From assembly GCA_903839795.1 (NCBI GenBank), contig CAIMDR010000642.1, positions 1 to 6,500 of the forward strand: a DNA stretch of 6,500 nt, given 5' to 3'. A program made the position numbers and the translations under genes. Positions 1-5,712 of the stretch are shown piece after piece. The stretch is from an uncultured Methylococcaceae bacterium (GTDB taxonomy: Bacteria; Pseudomonadota; Gammaproteobacteria; Methylococcales; Methylomonadaceae). The notes under the pieces are model-generated. The model was not told the origin of the DNA. It did not search any database and saw nothing but the letters and a program-made list of their open reading frames with translations. The number at the start of each line of letters is the position of its first letter. The stretch's first letter is position 1.

Positions 1-28
1 CCCCTCTTTTTCAAAGAGGGACTGAATA
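1..28. repeat. Remnant of the 103-bp MITE (cut by window edge)
   Basis: This stretch contains a hairpin (CCCTCTTT at 2-9 pairing with AAAGAGGG at 13-20) followed by ACTGAATA. It matches one end of the intact MITEs at 4206-4308 and 5488-5590, where the same hairpin is followed by GACTGAATA. The expected terminal ATTAC is degraded to GCAAC, so this looks like an older copy. The rest lies outside the window. Confidence 0.7.
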
Positions 29-53
29 GCAACACGGTAACTAAAGCGTTGCC

Positions 54-77
54 GGGTTATAGTGCGCTAACTAACCC
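54..77. repeat. GGGTTA...TAACCC imperfect hairpin
   Basis: GGGTTA (54-59) plus TAG (60-62) pair with CTA (67-69) and TAACCC (72-77), with a TGCG loop and a two-base AC bulge. The arms resemble the GGGTTAG/CTAACCC palindrome at 6281-6319, so it may be a decayed member of the same interspersed family. No run of T follows, so it is not a convincing terminator. Confidence 0.4.
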
Positions 78-111
78 CCCATTCGATTCTCCATTGTATT
101 AAGGGCTAAAG

Positions 112-117
112 TATAAT
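112..117 (+). promoter_or_regulatory. Candidate -10 box (TATAAT) upstream of pilB
   Basis: A perfect TATAAT lies 64 bases before the pilB start. The best -35 candidates at normal spacing (around 88-94) match TTGACA poorly, so an activator or a different sigma factor may be needed. It could also be chance in AT-rich DNA. Confidence 0.3.
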
Positions 118-180
118 AGACTTTTTTAAAAGCCATTTCATTACGTTTTGTTTTTATACCACTAACCCAGTAATCAGCAC

Positions 181-1893
181 ATGCCTACCGCACCAGTAGA
201 TTTTCAATTTAGTGGTTTTATCAAATACTTGATTCAGGAAGGTTTGCTCACTGAAAGTGAAGCCAAGATTCATAACCAGGAAGCACAAACAAAAAATCTC
301 CCGTTATTAAGTTACCTGGTTGCAAACAACCTTGTTGATAGCAAAGTGGTTGCCACCAAAGCCTCGGTTGAATATGGTGCGCCTTTTTTTGATCTGGATG
401 CCATTGATCTCCATAACCTGCCATTAAGTTTAATCAATGAAAAACTGATCCGTAAACACCGTGCGCTTCCTCTCTTTGTCCGAGGTAAAACATTATTTGT
501 TGCGCTATCTGATCCAACCAATCTGCTGGCGCTGGATGAAATAAAATTTCAATGCCGACTGCATCCAGAAACCATCTTGGTTGAAGAAAACAAGCTGATC
601 AAAGCTATTGAAACGTCACTCGAAGCCGTTGATACTTCCATGACCGATCTTCTTGATGAAGACCTTGAACATCTTGATATTACCGGTGGTGATGAAGAAA
701 TCTCTAAAGACGATATCGATACCGATATTGATGACGCGCCGATTGTTAGATTTGTAAATAAAATTCTGTTGGATGCAATAAAAAAAGGAGCTTCCGATAT
801 ACACATGGAACCTTACGAAAAAAACTTTCGTATTCGTTTCAGGGCAGACGGCATCCTGTATCAGGTAGCCAGTCCTCCAGCCAACATTTCCAACCGAATA
901 ATATCTCGGGTTAAAGTGATGGCAAAAATGGATATTGCCGAGCGTCGGGTACCGCAGGATGGCCGGATAAAAATGAAACTGTCCAAGCACCATGCGATTG
1001 ATTTTCGGGTCAATACCTGCCCCACTTTATTCGGTGAAAAGGTGGTTTTGCGTATTTTAGATCCGACCAGTGCCCAGATTGGTATCGAAAAATTGGGCTT
1101 TGAATCCGAACAAGAACAACTTTTTCTGCACGCCATTAACAAACCTTACGGCATGGTTTTAGTCACCGGCCCTACGGGTAGCGGTAAAACGGTGACCCTG
1201 TACACCGGATTAAACTTACTTAACAGTATCGAACGCAACATTTGCACAGCCGAAGATCCCGTTGAAATTACAGTCGAAGGTATCAATCAGGTTAATATGA
1301 ATGTTAAGGCGGGCTTGACGTTTGCCGGTGCCTTACGGGCTTTCTTGCGTCAAGATCCCGACATTATTATGGTGGGTGAAATTCGGGATTTGGAAACTGC
1401 TGATATTGCCGTTAAAGCCGCACAAACCGGTCACTTGGTCTTATCAACGCTACATACCAACGATGCCCCGCAAACGTTAAACCGGCTTATGCAAATGGGT
1501 ATTCAGCCATTCAACATCGTCTCTGCCGTTATTTTGATTATGGCGCAACGACTGGCGCGGCGCTTATGTGAGCACTGTAAAATCCCGGCTGATTTTCCTG
1601 ATCACATCTTTATCTCCGCCGGTTTTACCGAAGAGGATTTAAAAACGCTTAAGGTATTTAGCCCCGTCGGTTGTGAGCACTGCACCAATGGCTATAAAGG
1701 TCGGGTCGGTATTTATCAGGTAATGACGCTGAGTGAAAATATGCGTGCGCTTATTCTGGAAGGGGGCAATGCCATGCAGTTGGCTGAGCTGGCCAAGTCA
1801 GAAGGCATTAATGACTTACGCGCTTCGGGCTTAAATAAAGTGCGAATGGGCATCACCAGTCTTGAAGAAATTGATCGGGTAACCAAGGAGTAA
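181..1893 (+). CDS. pilB: Type IVa pilus assembly ATPase PilB
   Basis: Cytoplasmic hexameric ATPase that powers extension of type IV pili by driving the PilC platform. Its 570 residues are normal for PilB. The N-terminal GspE/PilB (MshEN-type) domain spans roughly residues 10-150, followed by an acidic linker (about 155-185). The ATPase core contains Walker A GPTGSGKT at 330-337, an aspartate box TAEDPVE near 356-362, Walker B IIMVGEIRD at 395-403, and a histidine box GHLVLSTLHTND at 417-428. The four zinc-binding cysteines of PilB/GspE are at 463, 466, 498 and 501. The ATG at 181 fits the family N-terminus, but no good Shine-Dalgarno sequence precedes it (the leader just upstream reads CAGTAATCAGCAC). 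It is operonic with pilC, two bases downstream. The tetracysteine site and pilC linkage argue against the retraction ATPase PilT. A GspE paralogue is unlikely beside this PilC. Confidence 0.97.
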   Translation: MPTAPVDFQFSGFIKYLIQEGLLTESEAKIHNQEAQTKNLPLLSYLVANNLVDSKVVATKASVEYGAPFFDLDAIDLHNLPLSLINEKLIRKHRALPLFVRGKTLFVALSDPTNLLALDEIKFQCRLHPETILVEENKLIKAIETSLEAVDTSMTDLLDEDLEHLDITGGDEEISKDDIDTDIDDAPIVRFVNKILLDAIKKGASDIHMEPYEKNFRIRFRADGILYQVASPPANISNRIISRVKVMAKMDIAERRVPQDGRIKMKLSKHHAIDFRVNTCPTLFGEKVVLRILDPTSAQIGIEKLGFESEQEQLFLHAINKPYGMVLVTGPTGSGKTVTLYTGLNLLNSIERNICTAEDPVEITVEGINQVNMNVKAGLTFAGALRAFLRQDPDIIMVGEIRDLETADIAVKAAQTGHLVLSTLHTNDAPQTLNRLMQMGIQPFNIVSAVILIMAQRLARRLCEHCKIPADFPDHIFISAGFTEEDLKTLKVFSPVGCEHCTNGYKGRVGIYQVMTLSENMRALILEGGNAMQLAELAKSEGINDLRASGLNKVRMGITSLEEIDRVTKE

Positions 1894-1895
1894 CC

Positions 1896-3116
1896 ATGGC
1901 AGACCAAAATGAACCACTTGATTTTATCTGGGAAGGCATAGGTAAAGACAGAAAAAAAACCAACGGGGTTGTCACCGCTAAAAATGAACTGCTGGCAAAA
2001 ACCGAGCTAAGACGACAAGGTTATCGCGTCACTAAAATCAAGAAAAAATCCAAGCCGCTGTTTAGTCCCCGATTAAAAGCCATCACACCCGCCGATATAG
2101 CTATTTTCGCCCGGCAATTAGCCACCATGCTGGGTGCAGGCATACCGCTGGTACAATCCTTCGATATTGTCGGCAAAGGCCATGAGAACCCCAGTATGCA
2201 AGATATGCTCTTGAGCGTAAAAGCGGATATTGAAGGCGGTGACACCTTGGCGGAGGCACTGAAAAAAAAGCCCCTGTATTTTGATGAATTATTCTGTAAT
2301 TTGGTGGACGCCGGCGAACAAGCCGGGGTATTGGAAACCTTGCTGGATAAGATTGCGACTTACAAAGAAAAAACCGAATCTATGAAGAAAAAAATCAAAA
2401 AGGCACTGGGCTACCCGATTGCCGTGATTGTGGTCGCATTTATTGTTACCGCTATTCTGTTGTTGTTTGTTGTGCCGGTATTTGAAGATATGTTTAAGAG
2501 CTTTGGCGCCGATTTACCTGCGTTTACCCGCATGGTTGTGAATATGTCCCAATGGATGAAAGCATGGTGGTGGATTGTCATTGGCATCGTTGTTATTACT
2601 GTTTATGTGTTTAGCTATTTCAAAAAACGTTCGCGACCTTTTAATCATTTTCTGGATAAAACGTTATTAAAGATACCGGTAGTCGGTCTGATTATCAACA
2701 AATCTGCGATTGCCCGTTTTGCCAGAACCTTATCCACCATGTCTGCGGCAGGCGTGCCTTTGGTGGACGCGTTACAATCGGTAGCCGGTGCTTGTGGCAA
2801 CATCATTTACTCAGAAGCCGTTTTAAAAATGCGCGAAGAAGTAGCAACCGGTCAACGCTTGCAGGTTGCCATGCTGCAAACCAATCTTTTCCCACACATG
2901 GTCCAACAAATGGTCGCAATCGGTGAAGAGTCCGGTTCAATAGATGCAATGCTCGCTAAAGTAGCCGATTTTTTCGAGGAAGAAGTTGATAACCTGGTCG
3001 ATAATTTAAGCAGCTTGATGGAGCCGATTATTATGGTTATTTTAGGTATTTTAATTGGCGGCTTGGTCGTCGCCATGTATTTACCTATTTTTAAAATGGG
3101 CGCGGCTGTGAGTTGA
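1896..3116 (+). CDS. pilC: Type IV pilus inner-membrane platform protein PilC
   Basis: Polytopic inner-membrane protein that couples PilB ATP hydrolysis to insertion of pilin subunits into the growing fibre. It has 406 residues, typical for the family. Two T2SS-F domains are visible as internal repeats: residues about 71-195 (FARQLATMLGAGIPLVQSFD) and about 274-397 (FARTLSTMSAAGVPLVDALQ). Membrane segments lie near 172-195, 222-241 and 376-397, the usual three. The N-terminal ~60 residues are charged and cytoplasmic. The start is supported by AAGGAG at 1885-1890, inside the end of pilB and five bases before the ATG, so translation is probably coupled to pilB. In many gammaproteobacteria pilD (prepilin peptidase) follows pilC; here a terminator and accessory DNA follow. 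The gene appears intact. Confidence 0.97.
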   Translation: MADQNEPLDFIWEGIGKDRKKTNGVVTAKNELLAKTELRRQGYRVTKIKKKSKPLFSPRLKAITPADIAIFARQLATMLGAGIPLVQSFDIVGKGHENPSMQDMLLSVKADIEGGDTLAEALKKKPLYFDELFCNLVDAGEQAGVLETLLDKIATYKEKTESMKKKIKKALGYPIAVIVVAFIVTAILLLFVVPVFEDMFKSFGADLPAFTRMVVNMSQWMKAWWWIVIGIVVITVYVFSYFKKRSRPFNHFLDKTLLKIPVVGLIINKSAIARFARTLSTMSAAGVPLVDALQSVAGACGNIIYSEAVLKMREEVATGQRLQVAMLQTNLFPHMVQQMVAIGEESGSIDAMLAKVADFFEEEVDNLVDNLSSLMEPIIMVILGILIGGLVVAMYLPIFKMGAAVS

Positions 3117-3190
3117 ACCCGGAAAATTTTCACACCGTTTCATTTCTCTGTGGATAACTAAAATAAATAATTTAAAAACAATCAATTAAA

Positions 3191-3220
3191 AAAGCCGTCA
3201 AAATGAGACGGCTTTTTTTT
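3191..3220 (+). terminator. Rho-independent terminator after pilBC
   Basis: AAAGCCGTC (3191-3199) pairs perfectly with GACGGCTTT (3207-3215) around a 7-base loop, followed by an uninterrupted T run to 3220. It lies 75 bases after the pilC stop and closes the pilBC transcript. The A-rich 5' side could also let it stop transcription arriving from the minus-strand integrase fragment. Confidence 0.92.
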
Positions 3221-3228
3221 GTTTCATT

Positions 3229-3642
3229 TTATGAAAACTTATAAAATAACCTAACTCTAAAAATTATCGTTTCATTATTTGACATTTCAAGTCGCTTGAC
3301 GCCTTTGACCGGGTTATGGGTTACGGCGTTTTTCTCACAGAGATACTCAAACAGGGAAGACAGTGCGGCCAGCTTGCGGCGCACCGTCGCATCGGAAAAA
3401 TGGCGTTCCTCAAGGGTTTTAGGCCAGGCAATGACATGGGCACGGGTGACCGTGCGAAATTCTTCCGGCTGATCAATGCCGATAAAGCGCGAGAAATCGC
3501 GAAGGTCGTTTTGATAGGCCCGCCGGTTTTTTTCGGAATCGATATTGGCGAACCATTCTACTTCCGCCGGTACTGCGGACAGCTGCTGAAATTCTGCCGA
3601 GGTGAGTGCTCGTTGCGGCTGTTGAATCAGTAAATCGGTCAT
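3229..3642 (-). pseudogene. Tyrosine recombinase (XerC/XerD-like), N-terminal fragment
   Basis: A 137-residue fragment matching the SAM-like core-binding domain of XerC/D-type integrases: an N-terminal helix region (residues 15-50, with SEKNRRAYQNDLRDFSRF at 36-53), the TRAHVIAW segment at 66-73, and ATVRRKLAALSSLFEYLCEK near 85-104, then NAVTHNPVKGVKR at 105-117. In full-length relatives this last motif leads into the catalytic domain. Here similarity stops at about residue 120 and the frame runs out in unrelated AT-rich DNA. The catalytic Arg, His-x-x-Arg and Tyr residues are all missing, so the fragment cannot recombine DNA. The break falls next to the pilC terminator, suggesting a deletion or rearrangement joined the two. 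It could still bind DNA or act as a decoy, but a decaying gene is the simpler reading. Confidence 0.85.
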
Positions 3643-3657
3643 GGCGATGGATACCTT

Positions 3658-3663
3658 ATTATA
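3658..3663 (-). promoter_or_regulatory. Candidate -10 box for the integrase fragment
   Basis: Read on the minus strand this is TATAAT, 15 bases upstream of the integrase ATG at 3642. That is close for a leadered transcript and no clear -35 is present at the right distance, so the assignment is weak. Confidence 0.25.
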
Positions 3664-3686
3664 TAGGCGACATTGCGGGCGGGAGT

Positions 3687-3720
3687 TTTAGGTCCCATAA
3701 AATATATTATAGGACCTAAA
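3687..3720. promoter_or_regulatory. 9-bp inverted repeat (TTTAGGTCC/GGACCTAAA) in the divergent gap
   Basis: TTTAGGTCC (3687-3695) and GGACCTAAA (3712-3720) are perfect inverted copies separated by 16 AT-rich bases containing -10-like sequences on both strands. It sits between the minus-strand integrase start (3642) and the plus-strand ORF start (3745). That position and geometry suggest a dimeric repressor operator controlling divergent promoters. There is no T tail, so it is not a terminator. A recombinase recognition site is an alternative, though a 16-base spacer is long for that. Confidence 0.5.
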
Positions 3721-3744
3721 TCTAATGCGCAGAAGGACTTTAAC

Positions 3745-3864
3745 ATGGCCCACGGCACACGCTTTGGCTATGCAAAGCGGGCACTGAAAATTAACCAAAG
3801 TTATATTTCTGGTCGTCCGGTTACGACCCCTATGTGTAGATCTGAACTATGTGTAGAACACTAA
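3745..3864 (+). pseudogene. Small ORF of unknown function, interrupted by a mobile element
   Basis: The ATG at 3745 has a good ribosome binding site (AGAAGGA at 3731-3737, seven bases upstream). The first 28 codons give a basic peptide beginning MAHGTRFGYAKRALKINQSY. From 3830 the reading frame is inside the mobile element 3830-4359, so the last codons to the stop at 3864 are foreign. Removing the element together with one copy of its CGACCC target duplication continues the same frame from 4366 to a TAA at 4452-4454, for 57 residues in total. I do not recognise the family. The good ribosome binding site and the rejoined frame support a real gene. The small size and the non-coding look of 4366-4454 argue for caution. 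Confidence 0.4.
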
Positions 3865-3902
3865 TGACTATAGGCTGCGAAGCCTTATTTCATTGGTCTA
3901 CA
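3852..3902. repeat. Long segmented hairpin near the left end of the element
   Basis: TGTAGA (3852-3857) pairs with TCTACA (3897-3902), CTAATGA (3861-3867) with TCATTGG (3890-3896, one G-T pair), and AGGCT (3872-3876) with AGCCT (3881-3885) around a GCGA loop. A three-base bulge (3858-3860) and a symmetric 4+4 internal loop interrupt the stem. This may be a folded transposition end or a structured RNA. Confidence 0.6.
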
Positions 3903-4205
3903 AGGATTATGGGAGCTTATTTTCTTAACATAGTTTTGCTGGTATCCTAAAATGGAAATCTACCCATTTGAAGCAGATAGTAATGGATTCTTCCCAGCGC
4001 TATTTAGTTGATGACTAACTTGGTGATGAAAGACAAGTCACTGGTGAGGCTCCAGGAACCGACATGAGAATGGGCCGCTATTACCCAAAAAGTAATTCAA
4101 TTATGCAGTTCCTTCAGGCAATGCAACTATGTGTAGAGGCTATCGGCTCAATGTTTCGTCGCACAAGGGTCGAACCGTTATATGGTGGTTCAACTTAACA
4201 TAGTT

Positions 4206-4308
4206 GTAATTATTCAGTCCCCCTCTTTAACAAAGAGGGGTTAGGGGAGATTTTATTAGATAAATCCCCCTCAATCCCCCTTTTTCAAAGGGGGAGGTGA
4301 ATACTTAC
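4206..4308. mobile_element. 103-bp MITE, left copy, inserted in the 3830-4359 element
   Basis: The ends are GTAATTATTCA and, inverted, GTAAGTATTCA. Direct repeats ACATAGTT at 4198-4205 and 4309-4316 flank it exactly and are the target duplication. Inside are two hairpins: CCCCTCTTT (4220-4228) with AAAGAGGGG (4232-4240), and CCCCCTTT (4276-4283) with AAAGGGGG (4287-4294). It is a perfect reverse complement of 5488-5590. It encodes no protein. GTAA-starting ends and an 8-bp duplication are hallmarks of IS66-family elements, so a transposase of that family elsewhere in the genome is the likely mobiliser (inference). Confidence 0.9.
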
Positions 4309-4365
4309 ACATAGTTCAGTCCTACACACATAGGGGTCTCTATGTTAATCTACACATAGCGACCC

Positions 4366-4516
4366 ATAGCTGCCGGTCAGCTATCATTTTACCCTTCCCT
4401 AAACCGGACAGTCGTGACGAGCTGAAATTCTCAGTGTCGATACAAAAAACGTAACCTCTCAAGCTAGCCATTGACCTAAAGTGTGTCTGAATCAGCGCGA
4501 TCATAACCATAATAAG
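4366..4516. other. Gap between mobile element and toxin-antitoxin promoter
   Basis: Apart from the frame that would continue the interrupted ORF (to 4454), this stretch has no ORF, RNA gene or terminator that I can support. It begins right after the CGACCC duplication and runs to the -35 box of the toxin-antitoxin promoter. Confidence 0.5.
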
Positions 4517-4563
4517 TTGACATCATACGACTGTTAGCCGTATGATTAATTGCCAAATCATAC
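4517..4563 (+). promoter_or_regulatory. Toxin-antitoxin promoter overlapped by its operator
   Basis: A perfect -35 TTGACA (4517-4522) is followed after 18 bases by TATGAT (4541-4546), a one-mismatch -10. An inverted repeat ATCATACG (4522-4529) / CGTATGAT (4539-4546) starts at the last base of the -35 and ends with the -10. A third half-site ATCATAC lies at 4557-4563, near the expected transcription start. The half-site centres are 17-18 bases apart. This fits autorepression by the downstream ribbon-helix-helix antitoxin and its toxin complex, as known for this family (TacA-TacT, AtaR-AtaT, KacA-KacT). Confidence 0.8.
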
Positions 4564-4576
4564 AAGAGAAAAGATC

Positions 4577-4855
4577 ATGGGAACAACACTTAAGCAGGCA
4601 CGTATAGAACTAAAGACAACAGAGGACATGAAAGACCTTATCTTTCGAGCTGCGGCGCTGATGGGTATCGACGCAACAGCTTTCGTTCTCGCACCTGCCG
4701 CTGAGCGTGCGCAACAGGTTATCGCAAACTATTCCGCAATTCAGTTAGGTGTTGAGGGTCAGCGCCGTTTTGCTGCACTAATGAAGCAGTCTCCAGAGCC
4801 AACCCAGGCCATGAAGGCTCTCGGTGAACTGCCGGATTTCGAGGAAATCAGGTAA
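4577..4855 (+). CDS. DUF1778 (TacA/AtaR-type) ribbon-helix-helix antitoxin
   Basis: A 92-residue antitoxin that binds its own promoter and neutralises the adjacent GNAT toxin. The N-terminal strand QARIELK (7-13) and helices at about 15-30 (EDMKDLIFRAAALMG) and 33-51 form the ribbon-helix-helix fold and match the DUF1778 consensus, with a DATAFVLAPAAERA core at 32-45. The C-terminal half (about 60-92, with RRFAALMKQSP and an acidic tail ELPDFEEIR) is the toxin-wrapping part. I chose ATG 4577 over the in-frame TTG at 4550: it gives the family length and has a purine-rich site (AGAGAA at 4564-4569), while the TTG lies at or upstream of the predicted transcript start. Its stop codon directly abuts the toxin ATG, so the two are co-translated. 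Confidence 0.92.
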   Translation: MGTTLKQARIELKTTEDMKDLIFRAAALMGIDATAFVLAPAAERAQQVIANYSAIQLGVEGQRRFAALMKQSPEPTQAMKALGELPDFEEIR

Positions 4856-5386
4856 ATGACGGTAAAGATTGAGAAGTTCGATCCGACTAAAAAATACAAA
4901 GACCTGAAGAAATTTGACTGTGGCCATCAAACTATCAATAAGTTCGTTAACAATAGCCTAAAACCACAAGTCAAAGCGGGTACTTCAGTTGCTTGGGCTC
5001 TGCTTGATACGGCCAATAATGACAGATTCGTAGGTTTTTATACCTTGATGATGTCTTATGTTAATCAAAGTCTTCTGAGCAATCTCTCGAACCAGTCTTT
5101 TCCTTCAATGGTTCCTTGCGTGCGCTTAGTTATGCTCGGAGTTGATGTTGCGTACAAACAAAATAACTACGGTAGTCGACTGATGAAGCATGCTCTTGGC
5201 GAAACGAAGAAAGCCGCCAATATTGCTGGGTGTCGCGGAATGTACCTCGATGCGGACGCAGGAGCGATTTCCTTTTATACTAAGTTGGGCTTCTCTGCAC
5301 TGGAAACACCTAATAATCCTCTGAGTCCAACCCCGATGTTTCTGTTCACGGAATCTTTCTTTTTAGACGGTAGTTCCAGATCATAG
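4856..5386 (+). CDS. GNAT-family toxin (TacT/AtaT-type tRNA acetyltransferase)
   Basis: Characterised members of this toxin family acetylate the amino group of aminoacyl-tRNA from acetyl-CoA and stop translation. This 176-residue protein has the family layout: FDCGHQTINKFVNN near 20-33, VGFYTL at 59-64, LVMLGVDVAYKQNNYGSRLM at 91-110 as the acetyl-CoA loop, YLDADAGAISFYTKLGF at 130-146, and NPLSPTPMFLF near 154-164. Tyr141 in FYTKLGF corresponds to the catalytic tyrosine of TacT and AtaT. The canonical Q/R-x-x-G-x-G/A loop reads K-Q-N-N-Y-G, so the first glycine is Asn104; whether this lowers activity is unknown. The ATG follows the antitoxin stop with no gap, and AGGAAATCAGG just upstream provides a ribosome site. 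No terminator hairpin precedes the MITE at 5488. The substrate tRNA cannot be told from sequence. Confidence 0.92.
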   Translation: MTVKIEKFDPTKKYKDLKKFDCGHQTINKFVNNSLKPQVKAGTSVAWALLDTANNDRFVGFYTLMMSYVNQSLLSNLSNQSFPSMVPCVRLVMLGVDVAYKQNNYGSRLMKHALGETKKAANIAGCRGMYLDADAGAISFYTKLGFSALETPNNPLSPTPMFLFTESFFLDGSSRS

Positions 5387-5487
5387 CGATAATGCTAACA
5401 ATCCGGGTATCGACTTTGGTTTGGAAATATATCTCAAGTTAATCGCTGAGCTATGAAGAACCATTGATCGTGAACTCTGCAAATATT

Positions 5488-5590
5488 GTAAGTATTCACC
5501 TCCCCCTTTGAAAAAGGGGGATTGAGGGGGATTTATCTAATAAAATCTCCCCTAACCCCTCTTTGTTAAAGAGGGGGACTGAATAATTAC
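5488..5590. mobile_element. 103-bp MITE, right copy, opposite orientation
   Basis: A perfect reverse complement of 4206-4308 over all 103 bases. It is flanked exactly by CAAATATT at 5480-5487 and 5591-5598, an 8-bp target duplication different from that of the left copy, which shows an independent insertion. Its CCCCCTTT/AAAGGGGG hairpin lies about 120 bases after the toxin stop and may shorten the toxin-antitoxin transcript, although no T run follows it. Confidence 0.9.
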
Positions 5591-5712
5591 CAAATATTTA
5601 CAAATGATTGCAACGCGCTATCCCTTGGTGTAAGCCAATTTTGTCCATCATTAGCCCGCAGCGGTCATTCAAAAACAGCTGGTGAGCGGCAGTTTTCGAA
5701 AAATCCCAAACT

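Larger units (their letters stand above)
3830..4359. mobile_element. Transposase-less mobile element with 12-bp TIRs and CGACCC target duplication
   Basis: The ends are perfect 12-bp inverted repeats: CTATGTGTAGAT at 3830-3841 and its complement at 4348-4359. They are bounded by CGACCC direct repeats at 3824-3829 and 4360-4365. The end motif recurs inside: AACTATGTGTAGA at 3845-3857 and 4125-4137 on the plus strand, and TTAACATAGTT at 3925-3935 and 4195-4205, CCTACACACATAGG at 4321-4334 and CTATGTTAA at 4340-4348 in inverted or variant form. Subtracting the MITE (4206-4308) and its extra 8-bp duplication leaves about 419 bp. No transposase is present. Only tiny frames occur, such as 4064-4198 (44 codons), which I do not credit. 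Multiple subterminal repeats plus a 6-bp duplication recall IS21-type or Tn7-like ends; the family assignment is inference. Confidence 0.7.

Noticed and set aside
3316..3633. Plus-strand ORF of 105 codons
   Set aside because: It is the antisense shadow of the integrase fragment, whose translation clearly matches a protein family.
4026..4198. Overlapping tiny ORFs (13 codons from 4026, 44 codons from 4064) inside the mobile element
   Set aside because: They lack recognisable protein features and a convincing ribosome site, and the second runs through a DNA repeat motif; I treat them as chance.
3845..4205. Integron gene cassette flanked by attC sites (3845-3935 and 4125-4205)
   Set aside because: The RYYYAAC/GTTRRRY boxes are not properly placed, no integron integrase is present, and the MITE target duplication explains one of the boundaries. 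Only the hairpin shape is kept as a finding.
4206..4308. CRISPR array or rho-independent terminators from the C-rich/G-rich hairpins
   Set aside because: There is no regular repeat-spacer pattern, and the hairpins lack T tails; they belong to the MITE.
3825..4338. Reading GACCCCTATGTGTAGA (3825-3840) and its inverted copy (4323-4338) as the element's outer ends
   Set aside because: These give no target duplication. The ends at 3830 and 4359 give perfect 12-bp inverted repeats plus a CGACCC duplication, which explains more.
4550..4576. TTG at 4550 as the antitoxin start
   Set aside because: It lies at or before the predicted transcript start and between operator half-sites; the ATG at 4577 gives the family length.
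4206..5590. Composite transposon moving the toxin-antitoxin module as one unit
   Set aside because: Each MITE has its own distinct 8-bp duplication, and there is no shared duplication at 4206 and 5590, so two separate insertions are the simpler history.
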